Of a DNA stretch of 64,000 nucleotides, positions 9,131-19,575 are shown piece by piece. Numbering within the stretch: position 1 is the stretch's first letter; every line of letters begins with the position of its first letter. A program made the position numbers and the translations under genes. The stretch covers positions 3,720,001 through 3,784,000 of the forward strand of contig NZ_CP096882.1 of assembly GCF_023273875.1 (NCBI RefSeq). The letters are read 5' to 3'. Source of the stretch: Pseudarthrobacter sp. SSS035. GTDB lineage: Bacteria; Actinomycetota; Actinomycetes; Actinomycetales; Micrococcaceae. The notes beneath the pieces are model-generated. The model was not told the origin of the DNA and ran no database searches. It saw only the letters and a program-made list of their open reading frames with translations.

Positions 9131-9426
9131 TTCCGCCTATCTGATCGGCAGCTGCATTCAGTTGTTAGTGATCTCCTACTGCGCAATATTTTCCGGTGCC
9201 GCCTGCTTGGTCTGTCGCAGGAATCTGCAGCTGAATTGTCTGCCCCTGAATCGTCAGCCCAGCGCCCCGCCATTAATCGGTGCGTGAGGTGAATCAGTAT
9301 CCGGCCCTGCTGGCCGAAATCCAACCGGCAAGACCGAAAATGCGGCTGCAGATCTGAACTGCAGCCCAGATCAAATCATCGCGTCCAGCTCCCAGTCTGG
9401 ACGCCGTCGAGGGGGAAGGATCCTTC
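9131..9426 (+). other. rho 5' leader region (296 bp without a confident gene)
   Basis: The stretch between thrB and rho has lower GC than its surroundings. It contains a possible weak promoter (TTGTTA near 9160 followed by the AT-rich AATATTTT near 9187), a perfect 8-bp stem-loop at 9344-9366 and a Shine-Dalgarno GGGGGAAGG just before the rho GTG. A 61-codon reading frame (9102-9287) begins inside thrB and has no family features. Rho leaders in other bacteria autoregulate rho, so a regulatory untranslated leader is the most economical reading. Confidence 0.5.
9344..9366 (+). promoter_or_regulatory. stem-loop in rho leader
   Basis: Arms GGCTGCAG (9344-9351) and CTGCAGCC (9359-9366) are perfectly complementary with loop ATCTGAA. 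No T-tract follows, so it is not an ordinary terminator. It lies about 60 nt before the rho start codon. Confidence 0.55.
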
Positions 9427-11676
<2,250 letters not shown>

Positions 11677-11690
11677 CTGCGCTCACCGCT

Positions 11691-11724
11691 CAAAACATGC
11701 CGGCCTGATGGTCGGCATGTTTTG
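11691..11724 (+). terminator. rho-independent terminator after rho
   Basis: Perfect 12-bp stem CAAAACATGCCG (11691-11702) / CGGCATGTTTTG (11713-11724) with a 10-nt loop, ending in TTTT, 15 nt after the rho stop. It separates rho from prfA. Confidence 0.85.
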
Positions 11725-11783
11725 GGCGGTTCGTCGTTAAGTCCCGTGAAACTAGACTTGTAAGAGTCGAAAGAGGTTTTGAA

Positions 11784-12857
11784 ATGTTTGAGTCCGTACA
11801 GGGCCTGCTTGATGAGCATGATGCTATACAGGCGCAGCTTGGTGATCCTGCCGTTTATGCAGACCAGCGGCTGGCCCGGAAGCTGGGGCGGCGTTCTGCG
11901 CAGCTCAATGGCATCGTGGAGGCATACAACAAGTGGCATGCCCTGGAGGACGACCTCGCCGCTGCGAAGGAAATGGCCTCGGAGGACCCTGAGTTTGCTG
12001 CCGAGGTTCCCGTGCTGGAGGAAGCGCTGGAGCAGGCTTCCGCAAAGCTGCGCAGGCTCCTCATCCCGCGGGACCCCGACGACGCCCGCAACGTGATCCT
12101 TGAGGTCAAGGGCGGCGAAGGCGGCGACGAAGCAGCGCTCTTCGCCGGCGACCTCCTGCGGATGTACACCCGGTACGCGGAATCCCGCGGCTGGAAGACT
12201 GAACTCATCTCGGCCAACGAATCCGATCTTGGTGGCTACAAAGACGTCCAGATGGCCGTCAAAGGCAACTCGAACGATCCTGCCGAGGGCGTCTACGCAC
12301 GGCTCAAGTTCGAAGGCGGCGTCCACCGCGTGCAGCGTGTGCCCGTCACCGAATCCCAGGGCCGCATCCACACCTCCGCCGCCGGCGTCCTGGTCCTCCC
12401 CGAAGTTGACGAGCCAGAAGAGCTGGACATCAACCAAAACGACCTCAAGATCGACGTCTACCGCTCCTCGGGTCCCGGTGGCCAGTCCGTGAACACCACG
12501 GACTCCGCTGTCCGTATCACGCACCTTCCCACCGGCATCGTGGTGGCCATGCAGAACGAGAAATCCCAGCTGCAGAACCGCGAAGCAGGCATGCGCGTGC
12601 TCCGCGCCCGCATCCTGGCGCACCAGCAGGAAATCATCGACGCCGAGAACTCGGCCCAGCGTAAATCCCAGATCCGCACCATGGACCGTTCGGAACGCAT
12701 CCGCACGTACAACTACCCGGAAAACCGGATTGCGGACCACCGCACCGGCTACAAGGCGTACAACCTGGACCAGGTCATGAACGGGGACCTGGAACCGGTC
12801 ATCCAGTCCGCCATCGAGATGGACGAACAGGCACGCCTGGACGCCATCGGCGACTAG
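11784..12857 (+). CDS. prfA: peptide chain release factor 1
   Basis: 357 residues, normal RF1 length. Reads UAA and UAG stop codons and triggers peptidyl-tRNA hydrolysis. The GGQ tripeptide sits in SSGPGGQSVNTTDSAVR (about 232-234), and the anticodon-like loop lies in the preceding PVTESQGRIHTSAA region. The C-terminus has RSERIRTYNYPENRIADHR, also conserved. ATG start 11784 is preceded by AAAGAGG; a TAGACT hexamer near 11751 could be its own -10 after the rho terminator. Followed 12 bases later by prmC, which methylates the GGQ glutamine. Confidence 0.97.
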   Translation: MFESVQGLLDEHDAIQAQLGDPAVYADQRLARKLGRRSAQLNGIVEAYNKWHALEDDLAAAKEMASEDPEFAAEVPVLEEALEQASAKLRRLLIPRDPDDARNVILEVKGGEGGDEAALFAGDLLRMYTRYAESRGWKTELISANESDLGGYKDVQMAVKGNSNDPAEGVYARLKFEGGVHRVQRVPVTESQGRIHTSAAGVLVLPEVDEPEELDINQNDLKIDVYRSSGPGGQSVNTTDSAVRITHLPTGIVVAMQNEKSQLQNREAGMRVLRARILAHQQEIIDAENSAQRKSQIRTMDRSERIRTYNYPENRIADHRTGYKAYNLDQVMNGDLEPVIQSAIEMDEQARLDAIGD

Positions 12858-12869
12858 CCGCCGGCACCC

Positions 12870-13739
12870 ATGACACTCGGGTCGGAGCAGTCCCTCGCGG
12901 CTGCCGTCAGCGAGGCCACGGTGATCCTCCGGGACGCCGGGGTCCCCAGCCCCCGCGTCGACGCGGAACTCCTGGCGGACCACCTGCTCGGCGTGGGGCT
13001 CGGCAGGCTCCGGGCGATGATGCTGGGGGACACTCCAGCACCTGTTGGCTATGCCGAACTTGTCGCTGAACGGGCCCAACGGATCCCGCTGCAGCACATC
13101 ACCGGAGTGGCGCACTTCAGGTATCTGGAGCTCGCCGTCGGGCCGGGGGTTTTTATCCCACGGCCGGAAACAGAGTCCGTGGTGCAACTGGTCATCGACC
13201 ACGTCAAGGGGATGGCGCACCCGCGGATTGTGGACCTGGGCACGGGGTCCGGCGCGATCGCCGGCTCCATCGCCCATGAGGTGCCCGGCGCCGAAGTCCA
13301 CGCCGTGGAATACAGTCCGTTCGCGCACGCGTGGGCGGCCCGGAACCTGGCGCCCCTGGGCGTCAAGCTGGTACTGGGGGACCTCCGCGACGCGCTGCCG
13401 GAACTTAACGGAACCTTCGACGTCGTAATCTCCAACCCGCCCTACATTCCCGCCGAAGCCATCCCGAATGAACCAGAAGTTTCCCTGCACGACCCTCCCG
13501 AAGCCCTGTACGGCGGGGGAGCGGACGGCATGGAACTTCCGACGGCGGCGGCCGCCTCGGCTGCCCGGCTGCTGGTTCCCGGCGGCTACTTCGTGATGGA
13601 ACACGCGGAAGTCCAGGCCGGCTGGATCGCCGGCATGATGCAGCGGACGGGTGCCTGGCGGGATATCACCACGCATCTGGACCTCAACGGCAAGGAACGC
13701 GCCACCAGCGCCGTCCTTGCCGGTCCGCACCACGAGTGA
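12870..13739 (+). CDS. prmC: peptide chain release factor N5-glutamine methyltransferase
   Basis: 289 residues. SAM-dependent methyltransferase that modifies the glutamine of the GGQ motif in RF1 and RF2. N-terminal helical domain (1-85), SAM loop IVDLGTGSGAIAGSIA, and the active-site NPPY in VISNPPYIP (about 189-192) that binds the glutamine amide. Position directly after prfA supports the assignment over other N-methyltransferases. ATG start at 12870, without a strong SD, likely coupled to prfA. Confidence 0.95.
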   Translation: MTLGSEQSLAAAVSEATVILRDAGVPSPRVDAELLADHLLGVGLGRLRAMMLGDTPAPVGYAELVAERAQRIPLQHITGVAHFRYLELAVGPGVFIPRPETESVVQLVIDHVKGMAHPRIVDLGTGSGAIAGSIAHEVPGAEVHAVEYSPFAHAWAARNLAPLGVKLVLGDLRDALPELNGTFDVVISNPPYIPAEAIPNEPEVSLHDPPEALYGGGADGMELPTAAAASAARLLVPGGYFVMEHAEVQAGWIAGMMQRTGAWRDITTHLDLNGKERATSAVLAGPHHE

Positions 13740-13754
13740 TGAAAGAATAGGCCA

Positions 13755-14600
13755 GTGACAACAACCTACAACTGCACGTCCGAGGACCAGCGCGCCCTTG
13801 GCCTGGAGCATGCCCAGCGTGCCATCAGCGAAAAGAAGTGCGTGGTGTTCCCCACGGACACGGTCTACGGAATTGCCGCCGACGCCTTTTCGCCGCAGGC
13901 CGTCACCATGCTGTTGGCCTCCAAAGGTCGCAGCCGCACCATGCCGCCGCCGGTACTGATTCCCCGGATCAACGCGCTGGACGGCCTGGCCACAGATGTT
14001 TCCGCTGATGCCCGCAAGCTCGCCGAGGCGTTCTGGCCGGGGGGACTGACCCTGATCCTGCACGCCCAGCCGTCACTGGACTGGGACCTGGGCGAGACCC
14101 AGGGAACGGTGGCCCTGCGTATGCCCGCCGACGAGGTGGCCCAGGAACTCCTGACGCTGACCGGTCCGCTGGCCGTATCCTCCGCCAACCGGACCGGCCA
14201 GCCGCCGGCACAGACCGCCGCGGAGGCACGTGCCCAGCTGGCGGAATCCGTGGAGGTCTACCTCGAAGGCGGTTTCCGGCCGGTGGAAGGAACCGACGCC
14301 GTGCCCTCCACGATCGTGGATGCCACCGGTCACCTCCTGCGCGTCGTGCGTACGGGCGCTGTGTCCCTGGAGCAACTCCGGGAGCACGTTCCGGGCGTCC
14401 TGGGCCTGGGCGAGATCCCGATGGCTGAGCCCGAGGAAGAATCTGAACCTGATGAAGTGCCTGAACCCGAGGAAGCGGCAGCGATGGAAGAAGCCGTGAC
14501 CGAGGACGCCGCAGCGACTGAAGAAGCCGCAGCGGCCCACGAAGACGCATCCGCAACACGGGAGCCCTCAGCGCCCGCCAAGAAGGATCCGGAGGCATGA
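13755..14600 (+). CDS. tsaC: L-threonylcarbamoyladenylate synthase (YrdC/Sua5 family) with acidic C-terminal tail
   Basis: Makes threonylcarbamoyl-AMP from threonine, bicarbonate and ATP, the first step of t6A37 tRNA modification. The YrdC domain spans about 10-210: KKCVVFPTDTVYGIAADA, SKGRSRTMPPPVLI (the lysine/arginine-rich nucleotide site), FWPGGLTLIL and PLAVSSANRTGQPP. The Sua5 C-terminal domain is absent; instead residues about 215-281 are a Glu/Ala/Pro-rich acidic tail of low complexity, absent from E. coli TsaC. GTG start. Its stop overlaps the next gene as ATGA, coupling tRNA modification to a cell-surface glycan operon. Confidence 0.9.
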   Translation: MTTTYNCTSEDQRALGLEHAQRAISEKKCVVFPTDTVYGIAADAFSPQAVTMLLASKGRSRTMPPPVLIPRINALDGLATDVSADARKLAEAFWPGGLTLILHAQPSLDWDLGETQGTVALRMPADEVAQELLTLTGPLAVSSANRTGQPPAQTAAEARAQLAESVEVYLEGGFRPVEGTDAVPSTIVDATGHLLRVVRTGAVSLEQLREHVPGVLGLGEIPMAEPEEESEPDEVPEPEEAAAMEEAVTEDAAATEEAAAAHEDASATREPSAPAKKDPEA

Positions 14601-15370
14601 TCGTTGGCCGCGACCGCCTAAGACTCCTGGACGTTGAGGTCACTGCGCTGCCCGAACACCGCATGGCAGAAGTCCTCAGCGATCTCATTGCCAAGGGGGG
14701 CCGACGCACTGTTGTGGGCCATAACCTGCACAGCTGCTACCTCTATCACACGCTTCCCGGCTTCAGGGCGCTGTACGACTCCGCAGACGTTGTGCTGATG
14801 GACGGCGCACCGGTATATGCGCTCTGGAAGCGGCAAGAAACAGCCGCGGTGGCCGATTCCAGCTTCCGCGTCGGTTCCACGGACTGGATCAAGCATCTGG
14901 CGTCCGTGACCGGCCTTGACCGGCTGGCCGTGGTGGGGACCAACAGCCTCAGCAATGCGGAAGCCTGCCGCCGGCTGGCGATGCAGTTGCCCCAAGCGAA
15001 GGTCCTGGGGCTCGCCGGGGAGAACTGGGGCCCGGAGCGGGAACGCGCCGTTGTGGATGAACTTTGGGCGTTCCGGCCGAACCTCGTCCTCGTAGGATTG
15101 GGCATGCCCTTGCAGGAAACCTTCCTGTGGCAGCGCCGCGACGACCTCCCCGACGCGGTGTATGGTGCGGTGGGCGGCGCAGTGGACCAGGTTTCCGGCC
15201 ACCAGCGGCTCGCCCCGCGGTGGTTGGGCCGGCTGGGCTTTGAATCGCTGTGGCGTCTCATTCACTCACCCCGGAGGGTCTTCGGACGCGTGTTCATTGA
15301 GCCCTGGAAGCTGGCCGCTGTCCTGGCAAGCCGCAAATTTCGATCCACGGATACAGAGGCAAGCAAATGA
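14597..15370 (+). CDS. WecG/TagA/CpsF family glycosyltransferase
   Basis: 257 residues, GT26 family, which transfers a sugar (ManNAcA in WecG, ManNAc in TagA) onto lipid-linked GlcNAc-diphosphate-undecaprenol. Visible family features: GHNLHSCYLYHTLPGFRALY and DVVLMDGAPVYALWKRQ (the conserved D-G-xP-V segment), RVGSTDWIKHLA, LVLVGLGMPLQETFLWQRR and the C-terminal ARG-rich end RLGFESLWRLIHSPRRVFGR, which in this family contacts the membrane. ATG 14597 overlaps the tsaC stop; the next gene overlaps in the same way. The presence of WecA two genes downstream gives its likely acceptor. Exact donor sugar is unknown. Confidence 0.85.
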   Translation: MIVGRDRLRLLDVEVTALPEHRMAEVLSDLIAKGGRRTVVGHNLHSCYLYHTLPGFRALYDSADVVLMDGAPVYALWKRQETAAVADSSFRVGSTDWIKHLASVTGLDRLAVVGTNSLSNAEACRRLAMQLPQAKVLGLAGENWGPERERAVVDELWAFRPNLVLVGLGMPLQETFLWQRRDDLPDAVYGAVGGAVDQVSGHQRLAPRWLGRLGFESLWRLIHSPRRVFGRVFIEPWKLAAVLASRKFRSTDTEASK

Positions 15371-16326
15371 CAAAGAACGTCGTCGCCGTGGTTGTCACGT
15401 ACAACCGGCGGGACCTCCTCGAGACCACCCTCCGGGGCATCACCTCCGGAACAGTTCTGCCTTCCACGATCGTCATCGTGGACAACGCATCCACGGACGG
15501 CACCCAGGGTTTCCTGGCCGCATACACCGGACCTGTTCCCACTGACACCATCAGGCTCCCGCAGAACCTCGGCGGGGCGGGCGGGTTTGTGGTGGGCATG
15601 GAGCGCGCGGTCCTGGACCATGCAGCCGACTATGTCTGGATCATGGACGACGACACGGAACCGCAGCTCCGGACGCTCGAAGAAGCCCTTTCAGCTTCAC
15701 AGGCCTACGCTGCTGAATCCGGCGGGGAGCCCAGCTTTGTTGCCAGCCGGGTGGTCTGGACCGACGGGCGGGAGCATCCGATGAACCGGATGCGTCCACG
15801 GCTGGGTGCCAGCGAGGACGACCGCGGGATCGCCGGGCGGGCCGGGGGAGTCCAGATTAGGACCGCCTCCTTCGTCTCGATCCTGATCGAAGCCGGGCAG
15901 ATACGCCAGCATGGCCTTCCTATCGCCGACTACTTCATCTGGAATGACGATCTGGAGTACACCGCTCGGATCTCCCGGGGCCGGAATGCCATCTCCGTTG
16001 AAAATTCCGTGGCAAATCACCACACGAAGTCCTTCGGGGATGCCGGCGCCGATCCCGGTGCACGCTTCTACTACGAAGTGCGGAACAAAGTTTGGGTCTA
16101 CACACGTTCCGAGGCGCTCACACCACGGGAGAAGGTGCTGTACTCGGGCGCCTCCGCCCGCAACTGGACCCGGACCATTGCCGGCTCGCCGAACAAGGGA
16201 CTCCTCATCAAGGGACTCCTGCGCGGGCTGCTGCATGGAATGAAGGCGCCCCGGAGCAACGAGCAGGTCCTCAGCGGAATCTATCCGCTCCGCGATGTGC
16301 GGCGTGCAGGGGGACCCGTCACATGA
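15367..16326 (+). CDS. family 2 glycosyltransferase (rhamnosyl-/galactofuranosyl-transferase-like)
   Basis: 319 residues. N-terminal GT-A fold VVAVVVTYNRRDLL and VIVDNASTDGTQ, metal-binding YVWIMDDDTEP (about 95-105), NLGGAGGFVVGME, and acceptor/base region IADYFIWNDDLEYTARI. The combination of GGAGGF and W-x-DD-x-E resembles transferases such as WbbL and GlfT1, which extend the GlcNAc-PP-polyprenol linker with rhamnose or galactofuranose. That would place its action just after WecA and the WecG-like enzyme, on the cytoplasmic face. The donor is inferred only. Start and stop overlap both neighbours by 4 bases. Confidence 0.82.
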   Translation: MTKNVVAVVVTYNRRDLLETTLRGITSGTVLPSTIVIVDNASTDGTQGFLAAYTGPVPTDTIRLPQNLGGAGGFVVGMERAVLDHAADYVWIMDDDTEPQLRTLEEALSASQAYAAESGGEPSFVASRVVWTDGREHPMNRMRPRLGASEDDRGIAGRAGGVQIRTASFVSILIEAGQIRQHGLPIADYFIWNDDLEYTARISRGRNAISVENSVANHHTKSFGDAGADPGARFYYEVRNKVWVYTRSEALTPREKVLYSGASARNWTRTIAGSPNKGLLIKGLLRGLLHGMKAPRSNEQVLSGIYPLRDVRRAGGPVT

Positions 16327-17435
16327 TTATGTACCTGCTTATGGGGCTGACGGCTGCCGTCGTGTCCTACGGAGCCACCTGGGGTGCCCGGGTCATCGGG
16401 CACCGGCTTGAACTCCACGCCCCCATCCGCAGCCGTGACATGCATACGACGCCGGTGTCCCGGCTGGGAGGTGTGGCCATCTTCCTCGGCGTGCTGGTGG
16501 CCCTCCTCGTCGCCAGCCAGTCCTTCTTCGTCAAGGACATCTACCGGAACAACTTCTCGCCATGGGGCGTCCTGGCGGGCGCGGCACTGATCGTGCTCGT
16601 GGGGATCGCGGATGACCTCCTGGACATCCGATGGTGGGTGAAGCTAATCGGCCAGAGCGCCGCAGCCCTGGTGGTGGCCATCTGGGGCGTCCGGATGACC
16701 ATAGTCCCGTGGGTTCCGGAACCGATCTACCTGGAGAATGAACTGCTCCGCGTCGTGCTGACGGCCGGGCTCATCGTCACCACCATGAACGCCTTCAACT
16801 TCATTGACGGCCTCGACGGGCTGGCCGCCGGCGTGGCCATCATCGGCGGAACTGCCTTCTTCTTCACGGCGTACTGGGTGCACCGGAACGCCGTCCTGTT
16901 GGACTATTCGGACCTGGCCACCCTGCTCACCGCCATCGTCGTTGGCAGTTGCATCGGCTTCCTGCCGCACAACTGGTTCCCGTCCAAGATCTTTATGGGC
17001 GATTCCGGCGCCATGCTGATCGGCCTGCTGATGGCAGCCGCCGGCATCGTCTCCACCGGCCAGATCACGTCAGGGCTGTACGACCGCGCCAACGGTATCT
17101 CCACAGTCATACCGATACTGCTGCCCTTCGCCGTGCTGTTCCTGCCACTGCTTGACCTGGGCCTCGCCGTCGTCCGCCGGACAGCGCGGGGACGTTCGCC
17201 ATGGTCCGCAGACCGCGGCCACCTCCACCACAAGCTGCTGGATATTGGTTACTCGCACCGGACGGCCGTGATCCTGATGTACCTCTGGACCGCCATCCTG
17301 TCCTTCGGGGGATTGTCCTTTGCAGTCTTCCCCTGGCAAGTTGTCTTGGCCGCCGACATCTTCGCCACGCTGGTCATGGGCCTGATTACGGCCTGGCCTT
17401 ACCTGCGCCGCCACAGTGACCAGTCGCCGGCGTAA
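16323..17435 (+). CDS. wecA: undecaprenyl/decaprenyl-phosphate GlcNAc-1-phosphate transferase (WecA/MraY family)
   Basis: 370 residues with about ten or eleven membrane helices. Starts cell-surface polymer synthesis by moving GlcNAc-1-phosphate from UDP-GlcNAc to polyprenyl phosphate. Conserved elements: GVADDLLDIRW (DDxxD-like Mg site), NAFNFIDGLDGLAAG, FMGDSGAMLIG, and the cytoplasmic loop DRGHLHHKLLD (the HxHH-type histidines that mark the WecA subgroup over MraY). ATG 16323 was chosen over a 77-codon longer frame because it overlaps the upstream stop as ATGA and begins the first helix. In mycobacteria this gene also precedes the atp operon. Confidence 0.93.
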   Translation: MIMYLLMGLTAAVVSYGATWGARVIGHRLELHAPIRSRDMHTTPVSRLGGVAIFLGVLVALLVASQSFFVKDIYRNNFSPWGVLAGAALIVLVGIADDLLDIRWWVKLIGQSAAALVVAIWGVRMTIVPWVPEPIYLENELLRVVLTAGLIVTTMNAFNFIDGLDGLAAGVAIIGGTAFFFTAYWVHRNAVLLDYSDLATLLTAIVVGSCIGFLPHNWFPSKIFMGDSGAMLIGLLMAAAGIVSTGQITSGLYDRANGISTVIPILLPFAVLFLPLLDLGLAVVRRTARGRSPWSADRGHLHHKLLDIGYSHRTAVILMYLWTAILSFGGLSFAVFPWQVVLAADIFATLVMGLITAWPYLRRHSDQSPA

Positions 17436-17440
17436 CGGCG

Positions 17441-17469
17441 TTCGGATTTATTTCTATCTCGTGTAGAAT
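17441..17469 (+). promoter_or_regulatory. atp operon promoter
   Basis: TTCGGA (17441-17446), 17-bp spacer, TAGAAT (17464-17469). The -10 matches consensus at five of six bases; the region is clearly more AT-rich than its surroundings and follows the wecA stop. Confidence 0.65.
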
Positions 17470-17472
17470 TTA

Positions 17473-17492
17473 GGGGCAGCCCAAGCTGCCCC
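17473..17492 (+). promoter_or_regulatory. stem-loop at the atp transcript 5' end
   Basis: Arms GGGGCAGC and GCTGCCCC pair perfectly around loop CCAA. The predicted transcription start falls within it, so it may form the 5' end of the mRNA and affect stability. Without a T-tract it is a poor terminator for wecA. Confidence 0.5.
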
Positions 17493-17528
17493 TCCACCCA
17501 GCCCCAGGGCGCCGACGATTGGGATCTC

Positions 17529-18011
17529 ATGACCTCCAACGCCGAACCCGGACGTTCGTCCGGCAGCGGACCCGTTGGTGTTTCCGGTCCCACGCGCTCG
17601 CTGTGGCTTCGCCTCCTCGCACTCAGTTCAGCTGCCGGTGCAGGCGCCCTGATTCTGGCGGGCATCCCGGCTGTGATCCTGAACGGCCCCAGCGGCGTCC
17701 TGTCCAGTACTTTGGGCGGCCTCCTGGTGATGCTCTTCTTCGCCATCAGTCTTCTCGTAGGCCACTTCATGGGGCGCAACAACCCCTCCGGTGCCATCGG
17801 AATGTTCGCGGCCACCTACGTTGTCAAGGTCGTGGGTTTCGCGGTTGTCCTGTTTGTGATCGGAGCACCTGCCTGGCTGCACGACCGATGGTTCCTGATT
17901 GGCGCCGTTGCCACTGTTGTCTTCTGGCAGGCTGCCGAAGTCTATGGCTTCAGCAAGGCGCGCCTGCAGATTTACAACGACCCCGAGCCCAAGGAGCCGA
18001 ACGATGCCTGA
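17529..18011 (+). CDS. AtpI-like membrane protein of the ATP synthase operon
   Basis: 160 residues with four predicted membrane segments (about 27-50, 60-78, 92-113, 119-138) and charged ends. First gene behind the atp promoter and in the place of mycobacterial Rv1303, so a role in Fo assembly or c-ring formation (the AtpI role) is inferred from position, topology and size rather than from a diagnostic motif. ATG 17529; overlaps the next ORF by 8 bases. Confidence 0.75.
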   Translation: MTSNAEPGRSSGSGPVGVSGPTRSLWLRLLALSSAAGAGALILAGIPAVILNGPSGVLSSTLGGLLVMLFFAISLLVGHFMGRNNPSGAIGMFAATYVVKVVGFAVVLFVIGAPAWLHDRWFLIGAVATVVFWQAAEVYGFSKARLQIYNDPEPKEPNDA

Positions 18012-18342
18012 TCGGAAACGAACAGCGAAAAACAGTTCCTCCGTGCCCAAGAACGCCGCGCCCACGCCGGGGGTGTCGGCCGAAAACAATGACGGCGGAT
18101 ACAACGCCGGAATGGCCGTCTTTAGCTACATTATTGGCGGAATCATCGTCTGGAGTTTGATAGGGTGGGGTCTGGATTATCTGTGGGGAACCCGCTGGAT
18201 CGTGCTCGCAGGCGCTCTGCTTGGAGCTCTCGGAGGTTTCTATCTTTCCCACATGCATGGCCTTACCAGTTCCAGAACCACGGCCGGTAAGAGCAGCGCA
18301 GACAGCGGCCCGTCCGCGGACGGAAACACAAATGCCAAATAA
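18004..18342 (+). CDS. AtpZ/ATPase_gene1-type small membrane protein
   Basis: 112 residues. A hydrophilic start (1-30) is followed by two membrane helices in GMAVFSYIIGGIIVWSLIG and WIVLAGALLGALGGFYLS, with the connecting G-x-x-LDYLWGT turn typical of the AtpZ/AtpI small hairpin family. A Ser/Gly-rich tail ends it. Members occur upstream of atpB and are proposed to help Fo assembly or ion uptake. ATG 18004 lies inside the end of the previous gene, a coupling arrangement. An 81-nt gap with GAGAGGAAA leads to atpB. Confidence 0.75.
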   Translation: MPDRKRTAKNSSSVPKNAAPTPGVSAENNDGGYNAGMAVFSYIIGGIIVWSLIGWGLDYLWGTRWIVLAGALLGALGGFYLSHMHGLTSSRTTAGKSSADSGPSADGNTNAK

Positions 18343-18423
18343 TTTCACAGGGGGAGCCGCGGAGCACAATTCCGCGGGTCCTCGACCAACGCCCAATGAT
18401 GGACACTGCAGAGAGGAAACGCG

Positions 18424-19224
18424 TTGATCGCGCTTGCGCTCCCGGCCCAAGATTCAGGAGAGTTTAATCCTCCTGGAATTGAAGAAATGCACCTGCCGGC
18501 AATCCTGCCGTGGGGGGTGGCTGACGGATTCTCCAAGCAGATGCTGCTCGTAATCCTGTCGGTCGTCATTATCGCCACATTCTTTCTGCTAGCTGCGCGG
18601 AAGCAGCAGCTTGTTCCCGGCAAGCTCCAGTTCGCTGGTGAAATGGCTTATGGCTTTGTCCGAAACGGCATTGCAAAAGACATTATCGGCGGCAAAGACT
18701 TCATGAAGTATGTCCCGCTGTTGTTCAGCCTTTTCTTCTTCATTCTGGTGAACAACATCTACGGCGCCATTCCCGTGATCCAGCTCCCGAGCTTCTCGCA
18801 CGTCGGTGGCGCCTATGTCCTCGCGGGCATTGTGTACGTCACCTGGATTGCCATCGGCATCAAGAAGAACGGCCTGAGGTACTTCAAGCTGGCCACCGTA
18901 CCGTCCGGCGTCCCGGTGTACATTCTCCCGATTGTGATCCCGATCGAGATCATCTCGAACTTCCTGGTCCGGCCGGTCACACACAGCCTCCGTCTTTTCG
19001 CCACCATGCTGGCAGGACACCTGATCGTCATGATCGCCGGTTCCGGCATTGAGTACCTCGTGATGCAGGAGAACATCCTGCTCAAGGGAACGTCCCTTCT
19101 GGTCATCGCCGGCGCAGTTGCCATGTACATGCTGGAAGCACTGATCATGGCCCTGCAGGCCTACGTCTTCACGCTGCTGACCGCCATTTACATCGAAGGC
19201 GCCCTGCACGCGGACAGCCACTAG
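18424..19224 (+). CDS. atpB: ATP synthase Fo subunit a
   Basis: 266 residues, with five or six membrane helices. Forms the proton half-channels against the c-ring. The essential arginine lies in PVTHSLRLFATMLAGH, and the glutamine/histidine-bearing last helices (LIMALQAYVFTLLTAIYIEGAL) match the family. Start is the rare TTG at 18424, decided by the strong GAGAGGAAA 5 nt upstream; the first ATG in frame (M at residue 22) would remove the N-terminal periplasmic segment. Confidence 0.95.
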   Translation: MIALALPAQDSGEFNPPGIEEMHLPAILPWGVADGFSKQMLLVILSVVIIATFFLLAARKQQLVPGKLQFAGEMAYGFVRNGIAKDIIGGKDFMKYVPLLFSLFFFILVNNIYGAIPVIQLPSFSHVGGAYVLAGIVYVTWIAIGIKKNGLRYFKLATVPSGVPVYILPIVIPIEIISNFLVRPVTHSLRLFATMLAGHLIVMIAGSGIEYLVMQENILLKGTSLLVIAGAVAMYMLEALIMALQAYVFTLLTAIYIEGALHADSH

Positions 19225-19304
19225 GCACCCACAAAACTTCCCCTCACGGGGATGAAGCAACCCAAACAACCTGCCACATGGGTGGCATCTTGAAAGGAAG
19301 AAAA

Positions 19305-19523
19305 ATGGAAGGCACCATCAACGGCTCCCTCAACCTCATCGGCTACGGACTGTCCGCAATCGGCGGTGGTATCGGTGTTGGTCTCGTGTTCGCTGCTTAC
19401 ATCAACGGCGTAGCACGTCAGCCGGAAGCCCAGCGCGTCCTGCAGCCGATCGCGTTCCTCGGCCTCGCGCTGACTGAAGCCCTCGCCATCCTCGGCCTGG
19501 TCTTCGCCTTCGTCCTGAGCTAG
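19305..19523 (+). CDS. atpE: ATP synthase Fo subunit c
   Basis: 72-residue hairpin of two membrane helices that oligomerises into the proton-driven rotor. Glycine-rich first helix (SAIGGGIGVGLVFAAYI), polar loop ARQPEAQR that contacts gamma/epsilon, and the proton-carrying E58 in FLGLALTEALAILG. H+-type: the residues around E58 lack the Q..ET pattern of Na+ rings. ATG 19305 chosen for GAAAGGAAG 6 nt before it; a small TGCCAC/GTGGCA hairpin at 19272-19287 lies just upstream and may help its usually high translation. This is the bedaquiline-target subunit in mycobacteria. Confidence 0.97.
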   Translation: MEGTINGSLNLIGYGLSAIGGGIGVGLVFAAYINGVARQPEAQRVLQPIAFLGLALTEALAILGLVFAFVLS

Positions 19524-19575
19524 TCCTCAGAACCAAGCGAACATCCAGAACCGAGTAGATAAGGACGGGTGAATT

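Noticed and set aside
9102..9287. 61-codon ORF between thrB and rho
   Set aside because: Starts inside thrB, no ribosome binding site, composition unlike neighbouring proteins.
17473..17492. Terminator for wecA
   Set aside because: No T-run, and the stem lies just downstream of the atp -10 box.
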